Of a DNA stretch of 39,454 nucleotides, positions 27,410 to 35,508 are shown in pieces (the first letter of the stretch is position 1; the number at the start of each line of letters is the position of its first letter). The stretch is from Hydrogenophilales bacterium 12-61-10. GTDB taxonomy: Bacteria > Pseudomonadota > Gammaproteobacteria > Burkholderiales > Thiobacillaceae. The stretch covers positions 1-39,454 of the forward strand of contig NCCT01000046.1 of NCBI GenBank assembly GCA_002279795.1. Reading direction: 5' to 3'. The notes under the pieces are model-generated. The model did not search any database. It saw nothing but the letters and a program-made list of their open reading frames with translations, and was not told the origin of the DNA. Made by a program: the position numbers and the translations under genes.

Positions 27410-27859
27410 TTAGCCTGGATCCCGCTTGTGCGATACGCAGCGGGCAGCATGTTCGTCGTTCTGTTTCTGGTCGCGCCACACTTCGCGGCGTGCGTCTTCC
27501 TTGTTCGCCCGGTCCGACAGGGTGACGAAGGACATTTTTTTCTGTTCGCACGCCTGCCAGACCCGGCGTGCCTGTTCGGCGCGCTGCTCGGCGTGGCTGA
27601 CGACCGTTTGCTGTCCGGCAATGGCGTGGTCGAGTTTTTGCATGAACACCCGGTAATTGTTGAAATGGGTGGCGCTGATGCCATTGGCCAGGCTGGTCTG
27701 GCAGCGCTGCGCATAGTCGTCCCGGTATTGCTGCAGCAGGTCGAGTTTCTGGCTGGCTTCGTCGCGGACGCGCAAACCCTCGCCCAGCCGCTTGGCAGCT
27801 TCATCGGCTTCCGTGTTGGTGAGTTCGATCAGGGTGTTGAGTGCGGAGCGCGTTGCCAT
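27410..27859 (-). CDS. fliJ: Flagellar export chaperone FliJ
   Basis: FliJ is the coiled-coil stalk of the FliH-FliI-FliJ export ATPase complex. The 149-residue protein is almost wholly alpha-helical and charged, starting ATRSALNTLIELTNTEADEA with heptad-like spacing through about residue 125, and has the FliJ-like segments QQYRDDYAQRCQ and FMQKLDHAI. It lies 26 bases after fliI and 23 before fliK, the standard order. Sequence conservation is low across the family; size, helicity and position make the call firm. Confidence 0.94.
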   Translation of the reverse strand: MATRSALNTLIELTNTEADEAAKRLGEGLRVRDEASQKLDLLQQYRDDYAQRCQTSLANGISATHFNNYRVFMQKLDHAIAGQQTVVSHAEQRAEQARRVWQACEQKKMSFVTLSDRANKEDARREVWRDQKQNDEHAARCVSHKRDPG

Positions 27860-27885
27860 TCAGTTTTCCTTTGGGGGGTCGGATT

Positions 27886-29286
27886 TCAATGCAACAGGGC
27901 CGAGAGCTCGGCCAGGCTTTCCGCGACGTCCGACCGCTCGCTGATGTTCTGCTGCAGGAAGGTCTCGATTCCGGACTGCAGCTTGATGGCTTCGTCGAGC
28001 AGGGGGTCGCTCCCCGCCACGTAAGCGCCGACGTTGATCAGGTCGCGGCTGCGCTCGTAACGCGAATAGAGTTTCTTCAACCGGCGTGCAAGCTGCTGCT
28101 GCTCCATCGTGGTGATGCTGTGCATGGCGCGGCTGATGGACTGTTCGATATTGATCGCGGGGTAGTGGCCGCTTTCGGCCAGCGAGCGATCGAGCACGAT
28201 GTGGCCGTCGAGAATGGCGCGCGCGGCATCGGCGATCGGGTCCTGCTGGTCGTCGCCTTCGGTGAGCACGGTATAAAAGGCCGTGATCGAGCCGCCACCG
28301 GGCTTGCCGTTTCCCGCACGCTCGACCAGCGCAGGCAGTTTGGCGAACACCGATGGCGGATAACCCTTGGTGGCGGGCGGCTCGCCGATGGCCAGCGCGA
28401 TCTCGCGCTGGGCCATGGCATAGCGGGTCAGCGAGTCCATGATGAGCAGGACGTTTTGTCCCTGGTCGCGGAAATATTCGGCGATCGAGGTGGCGTAGGC
28501 GGCGCCCTGCAGGCGCACCAGCGGCGGGGTGTCGGCCGGCGCCGCCACCACGACCGAGCGGGCCAGGCCTTCTTCGCCGAGAATCTGCTCGATGAATTCC
28601 TTGACTTCGCGGCCGCGTTCGCCAATCAGGCCGACGACGATGACATCTGCGCTGGTGTAGCGCGCCATCATGCCAAGCAGCACGCTTTTGCCGACGCCCG
28701 AGCCGGCGAACAAGCCCATGCGCTGGCCGCGGCCGACGGTGAGCATGCTGTTGATGGCGCGCACGCCAACATCGAGGATGTCGGTGATCGGGGCGCGCGC
28801 TAGCGGGTTGGCCGCGCGGTTGTTGAGCGGCGAGGTCGCTTCGGTGTGCAGGGGGCCGAGGCCGTCGAGCGGGCGGCCGCTGCTGTCGAGTACGCGGCCC
28901 AGCAAGGCTGCGCCCACCGGCAGGTGACGGGTGCGGTCGCTCGGCCGCCGCCGCGGGTGTTTGACCTGTCCCAGGCTGGGCAGGGTGGGGATGACTTCAA
29001 CCGGGAACACACGTGCGCCGAGCATGATGCCTTCGACATCGCTTTGCGGCATCAGGAACAGGTGATCACCGGAGAAGCCCACGACTTCGGCTTCCAGGTG
29101 CGCGCCATTGGCCAGCGCGACGGTGCAGGCGCTTCCCACCGGCAATTTGAGGCCGACCGCCTCCATCACCAGGCCGGCCACGCGCGTCACCCGCCCCGAT
29201 ACCAGCATCGGGTCGGCAATCGCCAGCAGCTCGCTGCAATCATTCAGAAAGCTGATCCAGCGGTCGCCGTGGGCGTGGGTGTTCAT
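27886..29286 (-). CDS. fliI: Flagellum-specific export ATPase FliI
   Basis: FliI is the hexameric ATPase that primes substrates for export. In this 466-residue protein residues 191-201 hold the Walker A loop [11 protein letters not shown]; Walker B is [10 protein letters not shown]; the glutamate-rich [12 protein letters not shown] segment and [15 protein letters not shown] are typical of FliI/SctN ATPases. The ATG overlaps the fliH stop (ATGA), indicating coupling with fliH, whose product is its regulator. Confidence 0.98.
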   Translation of the reverse strand: MNTHAHGDRWISFLNDCSELLAIADPMLVSGRVTRVAGLVMEAVGLKLPVGSACTVALANGAHLEAEVVGFSGDHLFLMPQSDVEGIMLGARVFPVEVIPTLPSLGQVKHPRRRPSDRTRHLPVGAALLGRVLDSSGRPLDGLGPLHTEATSPLNNRAANPLARAPITDILDVGVRAINSMLTVGRGQRMGLFAGSGVGKSVLLGMMARYTSADVIVVGLIGERGREVKEFIEQILGEEGLARSVVVAAPADTPPLVRLQGAAYATSIAEYFRDQGQNVLLIMDSLTRYAMAQREIALAIGEPPATKGYPPSVFAKLPALVERAGNGKPGGGSITAFYTVLTEGDDQQDPIADAARAILDGHIVLDRSLAESGHYPAINIEQSISRAMHSITTMEQQQLARRLKKLYSRYERSRDLINVGAYVAGSDPLLDEAIKLQSGIETFLQQNISERSDVAESLAELSALLH

Positions 29287-29951
29287 CAGTCGGCCAGCCA
29301 GTTCGAGTCTTTGCCCAGCGCGGCGGTGAGGCGATGCCAGCGGGTAGACAAAGAGGAATCGATTTGTGTGTCGGGGGTTTCGGCGCGGCAGCTGCCGGGT
29401 TCCAGATCGGGATCTTCGGTAAGTTGCCAGCCCATTTTCGTCAGTTCATTGCCCATCCGGGTTTGCACCAGTTCGACATCGCCCGGATTCAGGTAGAGCA
29501 GGGCAGGTTGTTGCAATGAAGGCAGATAGCGCACCGCTTCCCTGACGATGGGGAGGATGAGTTCGGGGCGGATCGCGAGCGCGGACTTCACCACGGCGCG
29601 AGCCAGATCGAGGGTCAGGTCCAGGATCTGCTGCGAAATGGTTTCGTCGGCGCGGTCGAGTTCGGCGGTAAAGCTTTCGGCCAGGCAGGAGAGCCGGGCG
29701 GCTTCGACCGCCGCCAGTTCGCGCCCTTCGGCCAGCCCCGTGGCCATCCCGGCGGCATGGCCTTCGCTGTGCCCCGAGGCATAGCCTTCCTGCCGCGCCG
29801 GCTCCTGGATGGCGCTGATGTCGTCGATCGTGGGCAACCTGAGCGCAGCAGATTCGGATTGCTTCAGTCCGTGCGGCGACGACTCGAAGCTGGCCATCTC
29901 CCAGGGCAGGCAGGCTGGCTGGTCTTCCTTGCGAATGACGCAACTAGACAT
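29286..29951 (-). CDS. fliH: Flagellar assembly protein FliH
   Basis: FliH binds FliI and links it to the C ring through FliN. The 221-residue product starts at 29951 (AGGAG upstream; 8-base overlap with the fliG end). Residues about 55-85 carry the GxxxG-type repeats typical of FliH ([22 protein letters not shown]). The C-terminal half matches the FliH/SctL fold ([30 protein letters not shown]). It stands between fliG and fliI as expected. Confidence 0.96.
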   Translation of the reverse strand: MSSCVIRKEDQPACLPWEMASFESSPHGLKQSESAALRLPTIDDISAIQEPARQEGYASGHSEGHAAGMATGLAEGRELAAVEAARLSCLAESFTAELDRADETISQQILDLTLDLARAVVKSALAIRPELILPIVREAVRYLPSLQQPALLYLNPGDVELVQTRMGNELTKMGWQLTEDPDLEPGSCRAETPDTQIDSSLSTRWHRLTAALGKDSNWLAD

Positions 29952-30945
29952 ACGCTTCTTCTCCTTTGCCGCCGAGGTTGATCTGGCCTTCATCGGCCAG
30001 ACGGCGCACGACCATCAGAATTTCCTTCTGCTGCGCTTCCACTTCAGACAAGCGAACCGGGCCTTTGGACTCGAGGTCTTCGCGCATCATTTCAGCGGCG
30101 CGTTGCGACATGTTCTTGAATATTTTCTCGCGCATCTCTTCCGACGCACCCTTCAAGGCGATGATCAGCGAATCGGACTGCACTTCGCGCAGCAGCAGCT
30201 GGATGCCCCGATCATCAATTTCCAGCACATTCTCGAACACAAACATTTCGTCCATGATCTTCTGCGCCATCTCGGGATCGTAGCTTTTCAGGTGCTCCAT
30301 GGCGGAGGCTTCATTGTCGCCGCCCATGAAGTTGAGAATGTCGGCGGCGGCGCGGGTGCCGCCCATCGGCTGTTTCTTGATGACTTCGCTGCCCGACAGC
30401 AGCTTGGTCAGCACATCGTTCAGTTCGCGCATGGCGGTGGGCTGCACGCCGCCCAGCGTGGCAATGCGCAGCAGTGCGTCGTTGCGCAGGCGTTCGGTGA
30501 AATGCCCCAGCACTTCGCAGGCCTGGTCGCGTTCGAGATGGACCAGGATGGTCGCAATGGTTTGCGGATGCTCGTTGTGGATGAGGTCGGCCACCGACTC
30601 GGCGTCCATCCACTTCAGGCTTTCGATGCCGCTGGCGTCGCCGCCGCCGCCGAGAATCCGGTTCAGCAGCGAAGATGCCTTGTCGTCGCCCAGCGCCTTG
30701 GTCAGGACGCTGCGAATGTAGTCGTCCGAATCCAGGCCCAGCGAGGAATTGTTGTCGGCAAAGGTGTTGAAGTCGTTCAGCACGACGACCACTTCTTCGT
30801 GCGAGATGGCTTTCATCGTGGTCATGGCTTCGCTGAGCTTCTGCACCTCGCGCGGAGTCAGGTATTTCATGACTTCGGACGCGCCTTCTTCGCCCAGCGC
30901 GAGCATCAGGATCGCGCCCTTGGTGATGCCTTGATGTTCACTCAT
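29944..30945 (-). CDS. fliG: Flagellar motor switch protein FliG
   Basis: FliG joins the MS ring to the C ring and meets the stator to produce torque. The 333-residue protein has the N-terminal FliF-binding domain (GAILMLALGEEGASEVMKYL), the middle-domain EHPQ motif (NEHPQTIATILVHL) and the C-terminal torque domain (MFVFENVLEIDDRGIQLLLR) with the charged helix that faces MotA. It overlaps fliF and fliH by 8 bases on each side. Confidence 0.98.
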   Translation of the reverse strand: MSEHQGITKGAILMLALGEEGASEVMKYLTPREVQKLSEAMTTMKAISHEEVVVVLNDFNTFADNNSSLGLDSDDYIRSVLTKALGDDKASSLLNRILGGGGDASGIESLKWMDAESVADLIHNEHPQTIATILVHLERDQACEVLGHFTERLRNDALLRIATLGGVQPTAMRELNDVLTKLLSGSEVIKKQPMGGTRAAADILNFMGGDNEASAMEHLKSYDPEMAQKIMDEMFVFENVLEIDDRGIQLLLREVQSDSLIIALKGASEEMREKIFKNMSQRAAEMMREDLESKGPVRLSEVEAQQKEILMVVRRLADEGQINLGGKGEEAYV

Positions 30946-32581
30946 TGCTGCCTACCCAGGTTTTGACGATATTGGCGACGACGCGCGGGTCTTCGCTGGC
31001 CAGTTTTTGTGCCCGGGCAAGACCTTCCTGGTAGCCGCGGCCGCCCTTGGAGCCTTCGCCCATTCCGGCTTCCATCTGCGGCGTGAGATGCACGTGCGCG
31101 TCGACTGCCGGAGGGGGCGCAGCAGGCTCGGTGATCTTTTTCAGCATCGGCTTGAGCACGCGCAGATACAGCAGCAGCAGCGCGATGCCGATCAGGAGGT
31201 ATTTGCCGATGTCCTTGGCGGTCTGGACGGTGCCGGGCTCTTTCCACAGCGGCGTTTCGGGAATGACGTCTTGTTGCGGGCTGGCAAATGCGCTGTTGAC
31301 GACGTTGAGGCTGTCGCCGCGGGTCGGGTTGAAGCCCATGGCTTCCTTGACCAGATTGGTGATCTGGGTGGTTTCCTGCGCCGTCAGCGGGACCATTTTC
31401 ACCTTGCCATCCTTGCCGGTGGTTTGCTTGAAGTTGACCACGACCGCGACCGACAGGCGCTTCAGGCCGCCCACGCCCTGCTGCACGTACTGGATGGTCT
31501 TGTCGACTTCATAGTTGGTGGTGGCGTCCTTTTGCGTGCTGGTCGGCACGGCGGCAGGCGGCGCCGGCGGCGTTTTGCCAGCGTTGCCCGGCGCGACGAT
31601 GGGCGCCGTGGCAGGGGCGGTGGGTTGATTGGTCAACGCACCCGGCACGCCGCTTGCTGCGCCCGACGCATTCAGCGATTCGCTGGTTTGCTGGCTGCGG
31701 ATCGCCATGGCGTCGGGCGTCTGGTTCGGCTTGAACGATTCGACGGCTTGTTCGCTGCGCGAGAAATCGACATCGGCGGTGGCTTCGGCGCGCACGTTTT
31801 CGGCGCCGACGATCGGGCTGATGATCGACACGATGCGCTTGACCACGTCCTGCTGCAGTTCCTGCACATACTTGATCTGGCCGGGATCCATGCCGGTGGT
31901 GCTGGGCGACTTGCTGGTGTCGGACAGCAGATTGCCGTTCTGGTCGACGATGGTCACGTTCTTGAGCGGCAGCTCGGGTACGCTGCTGGCGACCAGATGG
32001 ACGATGGCGCTGACCTGCTGCGCATCGAGCGTGCGGCCGGGATACAGGTTGAGCAGCACCGACGCGGTCGGCATTTTCTGCTCCGACACGAACACCGAAT
32101 CCTTCGGCATGGCCAGATGGACGCGTGCGGACTGCACGGCGGATACCGACTCGATCGAACGTGCCAGCTCGCCTTCCATCGCGCGCTGGAAGTTGACGCG
32201 CTCGACGAATTGCGAGGAACCGAGCTTCTGGTTTTCGAGCAGCTCGAAGCCGACATTGCCACCCTTGGGCAGGCCTTGCGCGGCGAGTTTCAGGCGCGCA
32301 TCGTGCACGCGGTCGGCCGGCACCAGCACGGCGCCGCCGCCTTCCGAATACTGGTAGGGCACATTCATTTTCTCCAGCTCGGCGACGATGGCGCCGCCAT
32401 CGCGGTCGCTGAAGTTGGAGAACAGCACGCGGTATTCCGGTTTCTGTCCCCACATCCACACCGCGACCATGACGGCCACGACCGCCGCCACGCCGATCAT
32501 CAACAGCACTTTTTGCCCATTGGGTGCGCGGGCAAAGTCCATGATGTTGGTGGGTGCCGGGATTACGCCTGCTTCAGCCAT
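30938..32581 (-). CDS. fliF: Flagellar MS-ring protein FliF
   Basis: FliF forms the MS ring in the inner membrane, the base on which the flagellum is built. The 547-residue protein has TM1 at about residues 25-43, the periplasmic ring-building motifs (YRVLFSNFSDRDGGAIVAEL, then the SctJ-like MEGELARSIESVSAVQSARV), a Pro/Ala-rich insert at about 320-350, TM2 at about 460-478, and a C-terminal cytosolic tail ending VKTWVGSNE that binds FliG. GGGAG precedes the ATG. It starts the minus-strand fli block and is divergent from fliE. Confidence 0.98.
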   Translation of the reverse strand: MAEAGVIPAPTNIMDFARAPNGQKVLLMIGVAAVVAVMVAVWMWGQKPEYRVLFSNFSDRDGGAIVAELEKMNVPYQYSEGGGAVLVPADRVHDARLKLAAQGLPKGGNVGFELLENQKLGSSQFVERVNFQRAMEGELARSIESVSAVQSARVHLAMPKDSVFVSEQKMPTASVLLNLYPGRTLDAQQVSAIVHLVASSVPELPLKNVTIVDQNGNLLSDTSKSPSTTGMDPGQIKYVQELQQDVVKRIVSIISPIVGAENVRAEATADVDFSRSEQAVESFKPNQTPDAMAIRSQQTSESLNASGAASGVPGALTNQPTAPATAPIVAPGNAGKTPPAPPAAVPTSTQKDATTNYEVDKTIQYVQQGVGGLKRLSVAVVVNFKQTTGKDGKVKMVPLTAQETTQITNLVKEAMGFNPTRGDSLNVVNSAFASPQQDVIPETPLWKEPGTVQTAKDIGKYLLIGIALLLLYLRVLKPMLKKITEPAAPPPAVDAHVHLTPQMEAGMGEGSKGGRGYQEGLARAQKLASEDPRVVANIVKTWVGSNE

Positions 32582-32737
32582 AACCGTGCTCCCACCATGT
32601 TGTATCCAGAATCCGCTTGAAGGTTGTGTGTCGTATCCACGCCGTGCTTTCTCATGAGGATGTCGCTATGAGATCGAATTATCGACAGTTGCGCGGGCGT
32701 TGATCGACTGAATAGCGCGCCGTTTCCCGGCTTTATC

Positions 32738-32752
32738 GGGCTTATGCATTGC
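32738..32752 (+). promoter_or_regulatory. Possible sigma-54 promoter before fliE
   Basis: In the 242-base fliF-fliE divergent gap, GGGCTT-N5-TTGC keeps the GG-N10-GC spacing of the RpoN consensus TGGCAC-N5-TTGC, with a full TTGC at -12 but only GGC at -24. It lies 72 bases before fliE. Weak, by-eye evidence. Confidence 0.35.
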
Positions 32753-32823
32753 GTGCAGACTGTTAAGGTGAGCACGTGGAAAACCGTCATCGGGCGGTTG
32801 GTCGATGCAGGCAGGGAGGCGCG

Positions 32824-33168
32824 ATGAGTATAGGCATGATCGATACCGGCAGGATAGAAGCGATGGTGGCGCAGCTGAAAGCCACCGCTGCACGCGCGAA
32901 CCCGGCGCTCGAAAAACCCCAGCAAGCCACGCAGCCGACCGGTGCGGTGGATTTTCAGTCGGTGCTCAAGTCTTCGCTGGACCAGGTCAACCAGACGCAA
33001 ATGCAGGCGCAAGGCATGGGCGAGCGATTCGCCCTGGGCGACACAACCGTCAGTTTATCCGACACCATGATCGCCATGCAGAAGTCGAGCATTGCCCTGC
33101 AGCAAACGGTGCAGGTGCGTAACAAGCTGGTGGCGGCCTATCAGGAAATCATGAACATGAACGTTTGA
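32824..33168 (+). CDS. fliE: Hook-basal body protein FliE
   Basis: FliE is the adaptor between the MS ring and the proximal rod and the first rod-type export substrate. The ATG at 32824 has GGGAGG 4 bases upstream and gives 114 residues. The conserved C-terminal part is clear: FQSVLKSSLDQVNQTQMQAQ, FALGDTTVSLSDTMIAMQKS, and VQVRNKLVAAYQEIMNMNV. It is unusual in being alone on the plus strand, divergent from fliF, rather than first in a fliEFGHIJ operon. It is closed by a strong hairpin 18 bases downstream. Confidence 0.97.
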   Translation: MSIGMIDTGRIEAMVAQLKATAARANPALEKPQQATQPTGAVDFQSVLKSSLDQVNQTQMQAQGMGERFALGDTTVSLSDTMIAMQKSSIALQQTVQVRNKLVAAYQEIMNMNV

Positions 33169-33186
33169 TCGTTTGCGTCCCGAACA

Positions 33187-33233
33187 CACCCCAAACAAAA
33201 CGGCAGCTTTCAGCTGCCGTTTTGTTTGGGGTG
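33187..33233. terminator. Bidirectional terminator between fliE and cheV
   Basis: A 22-bp perfect inverted repeat (arms 33187-33208 and 33212-33233) with a three-base loop TTC. The GC core CGGCAGCT is flanked by AAAA on one side and TTTT on the other, so the hairpin has a T run in both directions. It can end both the fliE transcript and the long fliC-to-cheV transcript. Confidence 0.9.
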
Positions 33234-33241
33234 CAAGGCAT

Positions 33242-33259
33242 CGTCGAGCCGGCTCGACG
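33242..33259. repeat. 18-base perfect palindrome
   Basis: CGTCGAGCCGGCTCGACG reads the same on both strands. It lies just past the bidirectional terminator, in the cheV downstream region. It could be a protein-binding site or a second hairpin; no function can be assigned. Confidence 0.75.
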
Positions 33260-33434
33260 GCTGACCTGATACCTGGTGTCGCGAATCGGAAATGTCGAAA
33301 TATAAAACGGCGTCTTTTCCCGCATGGTGGCGTTACTCCCCGTTGCCATATAGCCAGCTATGTCGCCTCCTCGCGCCCTGCCTTGCGAAAAAATCCATCT
33401 GTTTTATTTGTTCCGCTATTTCCGCTTCACGACA

Positions 33435-34394
33435 TTAGTCGTGGCCTCTGAGCGCATCGCGAAGGGCTTTTGCCAGGTCTTCCGCGACAAATTTGGCGAC
33501 GTAGCCATCGGCTCCGACCTTCTTGACGTGCGCCTCGTTGGCCGCGCCGGTAAGCGAGGAATGAATCACCACTGGAATCGAGCTGAAGCGCGGGTCCTGC
33601 TTGATGTTGCGGGTGAGCGTGAAGCCGTCCATTTCGGGCATTTCGAGGTCGGTCAGCACCAGCGCGATCTTGTCGCCGATCGCGTGGCCGTCGGCTTGCG
33701 CCTTGCTGGAAATAGCCTGCAGTTGGTCCCAGGCTTCCTTGCCGGTTTTGCACATGATGTAGGGCAGGCCCATGGCGGTCAGGCCTTCCTCGATCATGGT
33801 GCGGGCGACCAGTGAATCGTCGGCCGCCAGAATCACCGAGCCGGGCTTGAGATCGACCTTGGGGCCGATGCGTTCGGGGTCGATTTCCATCCCGGATGAC
33901 GGCATGACCTGGCGCAGGATGGTTTCGACGTCGAGCACCTGGGCCAGGCGATCGCTTTGGTCGCCATCGAGGCGAGCGATGCTGGTGACCATGCCGCCGG
34001 CCGCATTGCCTTCGGCCGACAACACCTGTTTCCAGTCCAGGCGAACGATGTCGTCCACTGACTCGACAGCGAATGCCTGGGTGCTGCGGGCATATTCGGT
34101 GATGAGCAGGATGTTCAGGCCGGTGCTGGGGGTGCAGCCGGTTACGCTGGCGAGATCGATGACCGGCAAGATCTGGCCGCGCAGATCGACCACGCCCATC
34201 ATGTGCGGCTGCGAGCCGGCGACGGCGGTGATCGTCGGCATCGGAATGATTTCGCGCACCTTGAAGACGTTGATGCCGAACAGTTCGGTGCGGTTGAGCA
34301 GGGGGTCGTTGCCCAGGCGGAACAGCAGCAATTCCAGTTTGTTGGAACTGGTCAGATTGGTGCGTTCGTCAATTTCCTGCTGAATGGTTTGCAT
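33435..34394 (-). CDS. cheV: Chemotaxis coupling/adaptation protein CheV
   Basis: CheV is a CheW-receiver fusion that couples some receptors to CheA and is itself phosphorylated. The ATG at 34394 (AAGGAAG upstream) gives 319 residues. Residues about 20-165 form the CheW domain (VFKVREIIPMP, MGVVDLRGQILPVIDL). The receiver domain (about 185-315) has Asp192/Asp193 (LAADDSL) and phospho-acceptor Asp249 (LVLTDLEMPEMDG). An upstream extension of the frame overlaps ycgR and is spurious. It is the last gene before the bidirectional terminator and lies away from the main che block, which has its own cheW. Confidence 0.96.
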   Translation of the reverse strand: MQTIQQEIDERTNLTSSNKLELLLFRLGNDPLLNRTELFGINVFKVREIIPMPTITAVAGSQPHMMGVVDLRGQILPVIDLASVTGCTPSTGLNILLITEYARSTQAFAVESVDDIVRLDWKQVLSAEGNAAGGMVTSIARLDGDQSDRLAQVLDVETILRQVMPSSGMEIDPERIGPKVDLKPGSVILAADDSLVARTMIEEGLTAMGLPYIMCKTGKEAWDQLQAISSKAQADGHAIGDKIALVLTDLEMPEMDGFTLTRNIKQDPRFSSIPVVIHSSLTGAANEAHVKKVGADGYVAKFVAEDLAKALRDALRGHD

Positions 34395-34438
34395 GGTGGG
34401 CTTCCTTGATTTTTGGGTTCCTGATGAGCAGGTGGAAA

Positions 34439-35209
34439 TTACAGACTGTCTCGCCGTTCGCGCTCGATGTTCATCACAAAGCGTTGCATTTGATTCGCCA
34501 TGGTAATCGGCAAGTCGATGAACTTGCAGCCCAATCGGGTCTGGAAGGCGCCGTTTTGCAGGCGGACCTGCGCCGAGTTGCGCACTTCGAGCGTGGTGAC
34601 GATCGGTTCGGCGTTGGGTAGCAACAAGCGGCAGCCGGTCAGGATCTGGCCGGTTTCGGAGCCGAGGCGGCCGCCGCGCTCGACGATGGCGATGCCGCCG
34701 CAGCCGATATCCACGATATGCGCCGAGATGGGCTCGCGGTCCTCGTCGGATCTCGATGGCACGATGCATTTGACCGGGTTGGCAATGGGCAGCGGGACGC
34801 GAAAATGTTCCCGGCGCTGCAGGCGAACCAGCGACTTGGGCAAGGCAATGCGCAGGGACGGCAGCTTATCGTATTCGATCAGGTGAACCGCGCCGGTCGA
34901 AAACGTGATCGAGACGCCGTCGAGATGGGTGATGAATTCCGCTGTCTTGCCGGCCATCAGTTCCTGGTTGAGTGCATCGCCCCGGGCGCTGTCGAGAATC
35001 ACCGTGTTGTTCAGAATCACCGTGTTGTTCTTTTCATTGACCGCAATCACCGAGGTGACGACGATTTGCCGCGTCCCCGGCATGTCGAGGTTGACCAGCA
35101 GGCGACGCTGCTGGATCTGGCGCATCAGATGAAGGATTTCGGTGCGTGAATGAACCGTGCAGCTGGCAAGCTGTTCGTCGCTAAGAGGGAAGGCTGCGGA
35201 TGAGGACAT
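34439..35209 (-). CDS. ycgR: YcgR-type PilZ protein (c-di-GMP flagellar brake)
   Basis: Proteins of this family bind cyclic di-GMP and slow or bias the flagellar motor. The 256-residue product has an N-terminal YcgR/PilZN domain (about residues 10-120) and a C-terminal PilZ domain with RREHFR (RxxxR, Arg133 and Arg137). The second PilZ motif [D/N]xSxxG appears as DIGCGG (167-172), with Gly for Ser. Residues 61-72 are NNTVIL twice, the product of an 18-bp tandem duplication in the PilZN domain. The start is 5 bases after the upstream gene's stop. Family is certain; ligand affinity is not. Confidence 0.92.
   Translation of the reverse strand: MSSSAAFPLSDEQLASCTVHSRTEILHLMRQIQQRRLLVNLDMPGTRQIVVTSVIAVNEKNNTVILNNTVILDSARGDALNQELMAGKTAEFITHLDGVSITFSTGAVHLIEYDKLPSLRIALPKSLVRLQRREHFRVPLPIANPVKCIVPSRSDEDREPISAHIVDIGCGGIAIVERGGRLGSETGQILTGCRLLLPNAEPIVTTLEVRNSAQVRLQNGAFQTRLGCKFIDLPITMANQMQRFVMNIERERRDSL
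34995..35030 (-). repeat. 18-bp perfect tandem duplication inside ycgR
   Basis: Units 34995-35012 and 35013-35030 are identical over all 18 bases (plus-strand unit AGAATCACCGTGTTGTTC). It adds six residues in frame. Perfect identity implies a recent slippage event or an unstable site. Confidence 0.95.
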
Positions 35210-35214
35210 TCTGC

Positions 35215-35508
35215 TTAAACGGTTGATTTGGGCGGTAAGGATTTGTCGAGTTGTTCGAGTTGGTAAAGCCAGGCCAGCAATTCGGCCACAGCGATATACA
35301 GCTGGGGAGGGATATGACTGTCGAGGTCGATCTGCATCAGCAAGGCCAGCAATTCGCGCGACTCATGCACATAGACCCCGGATGCGCGGGCCTTGTCGAT
35401 GATGGTATCGGCCAAAATGCCGCGGCCTTTAGCGACGACCCGCGGCGCGCCATCGCCGTCACGGTAGGCGATCGCGGCGGCGGCGCGTTTGGGGTCAGGC
35501 GTCGCCAT
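35215..35508 (-). CDS. Stand-alone FlhB C-terminal domain protein (FlhX/YlqH type)
   Basis: A 97-residue protein equal to the cytosolic C-terminal piece of the export switch protein FlhB. PKRAAAAIAYRDGDGAPRVV aligns by eye with the segment that starts at the Pro of FlhB's NPTH autocleavage site, followed by AKGRG, then IPPQLYIAVAELLAWLYQLE as in FlhB. The Asn and the TH of NPTH are absent and there is no membrane part, so it is born already 'cleaved'. Related small proteins are known as FlhX in Helicobacter and YlqH in Bacillus. It overlaps the preceding fliK-like gene by 14 bases, indicating translational coupling and a shared role. Whether it substitutes for FlhB-CC here is inference. Confidence 0.88.
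   Translation of the reverse strand: MATPDPKRAAAAIAYRDGDGAPRVVAKGRGILADTIIDKARASGVYVHESRELLALLMQIDLDSHIPPQLYIAVAELLAWLYQLEQLDKSLPPKSTV

Noticed and set aside
32700-32740. FliA -10 like CCCGATAA on the minus strand before fliF
   Set aside because: No -35 element at any spacing near 11 bases.
33434-34769. Long N-terminal extension of cheV
   Set aside because: The extra 125 residues overlap ycgR out of frame and are Arg/His-rich shadow sequence; ATG 34394 has a good ribosome site and gives normal CheV length.
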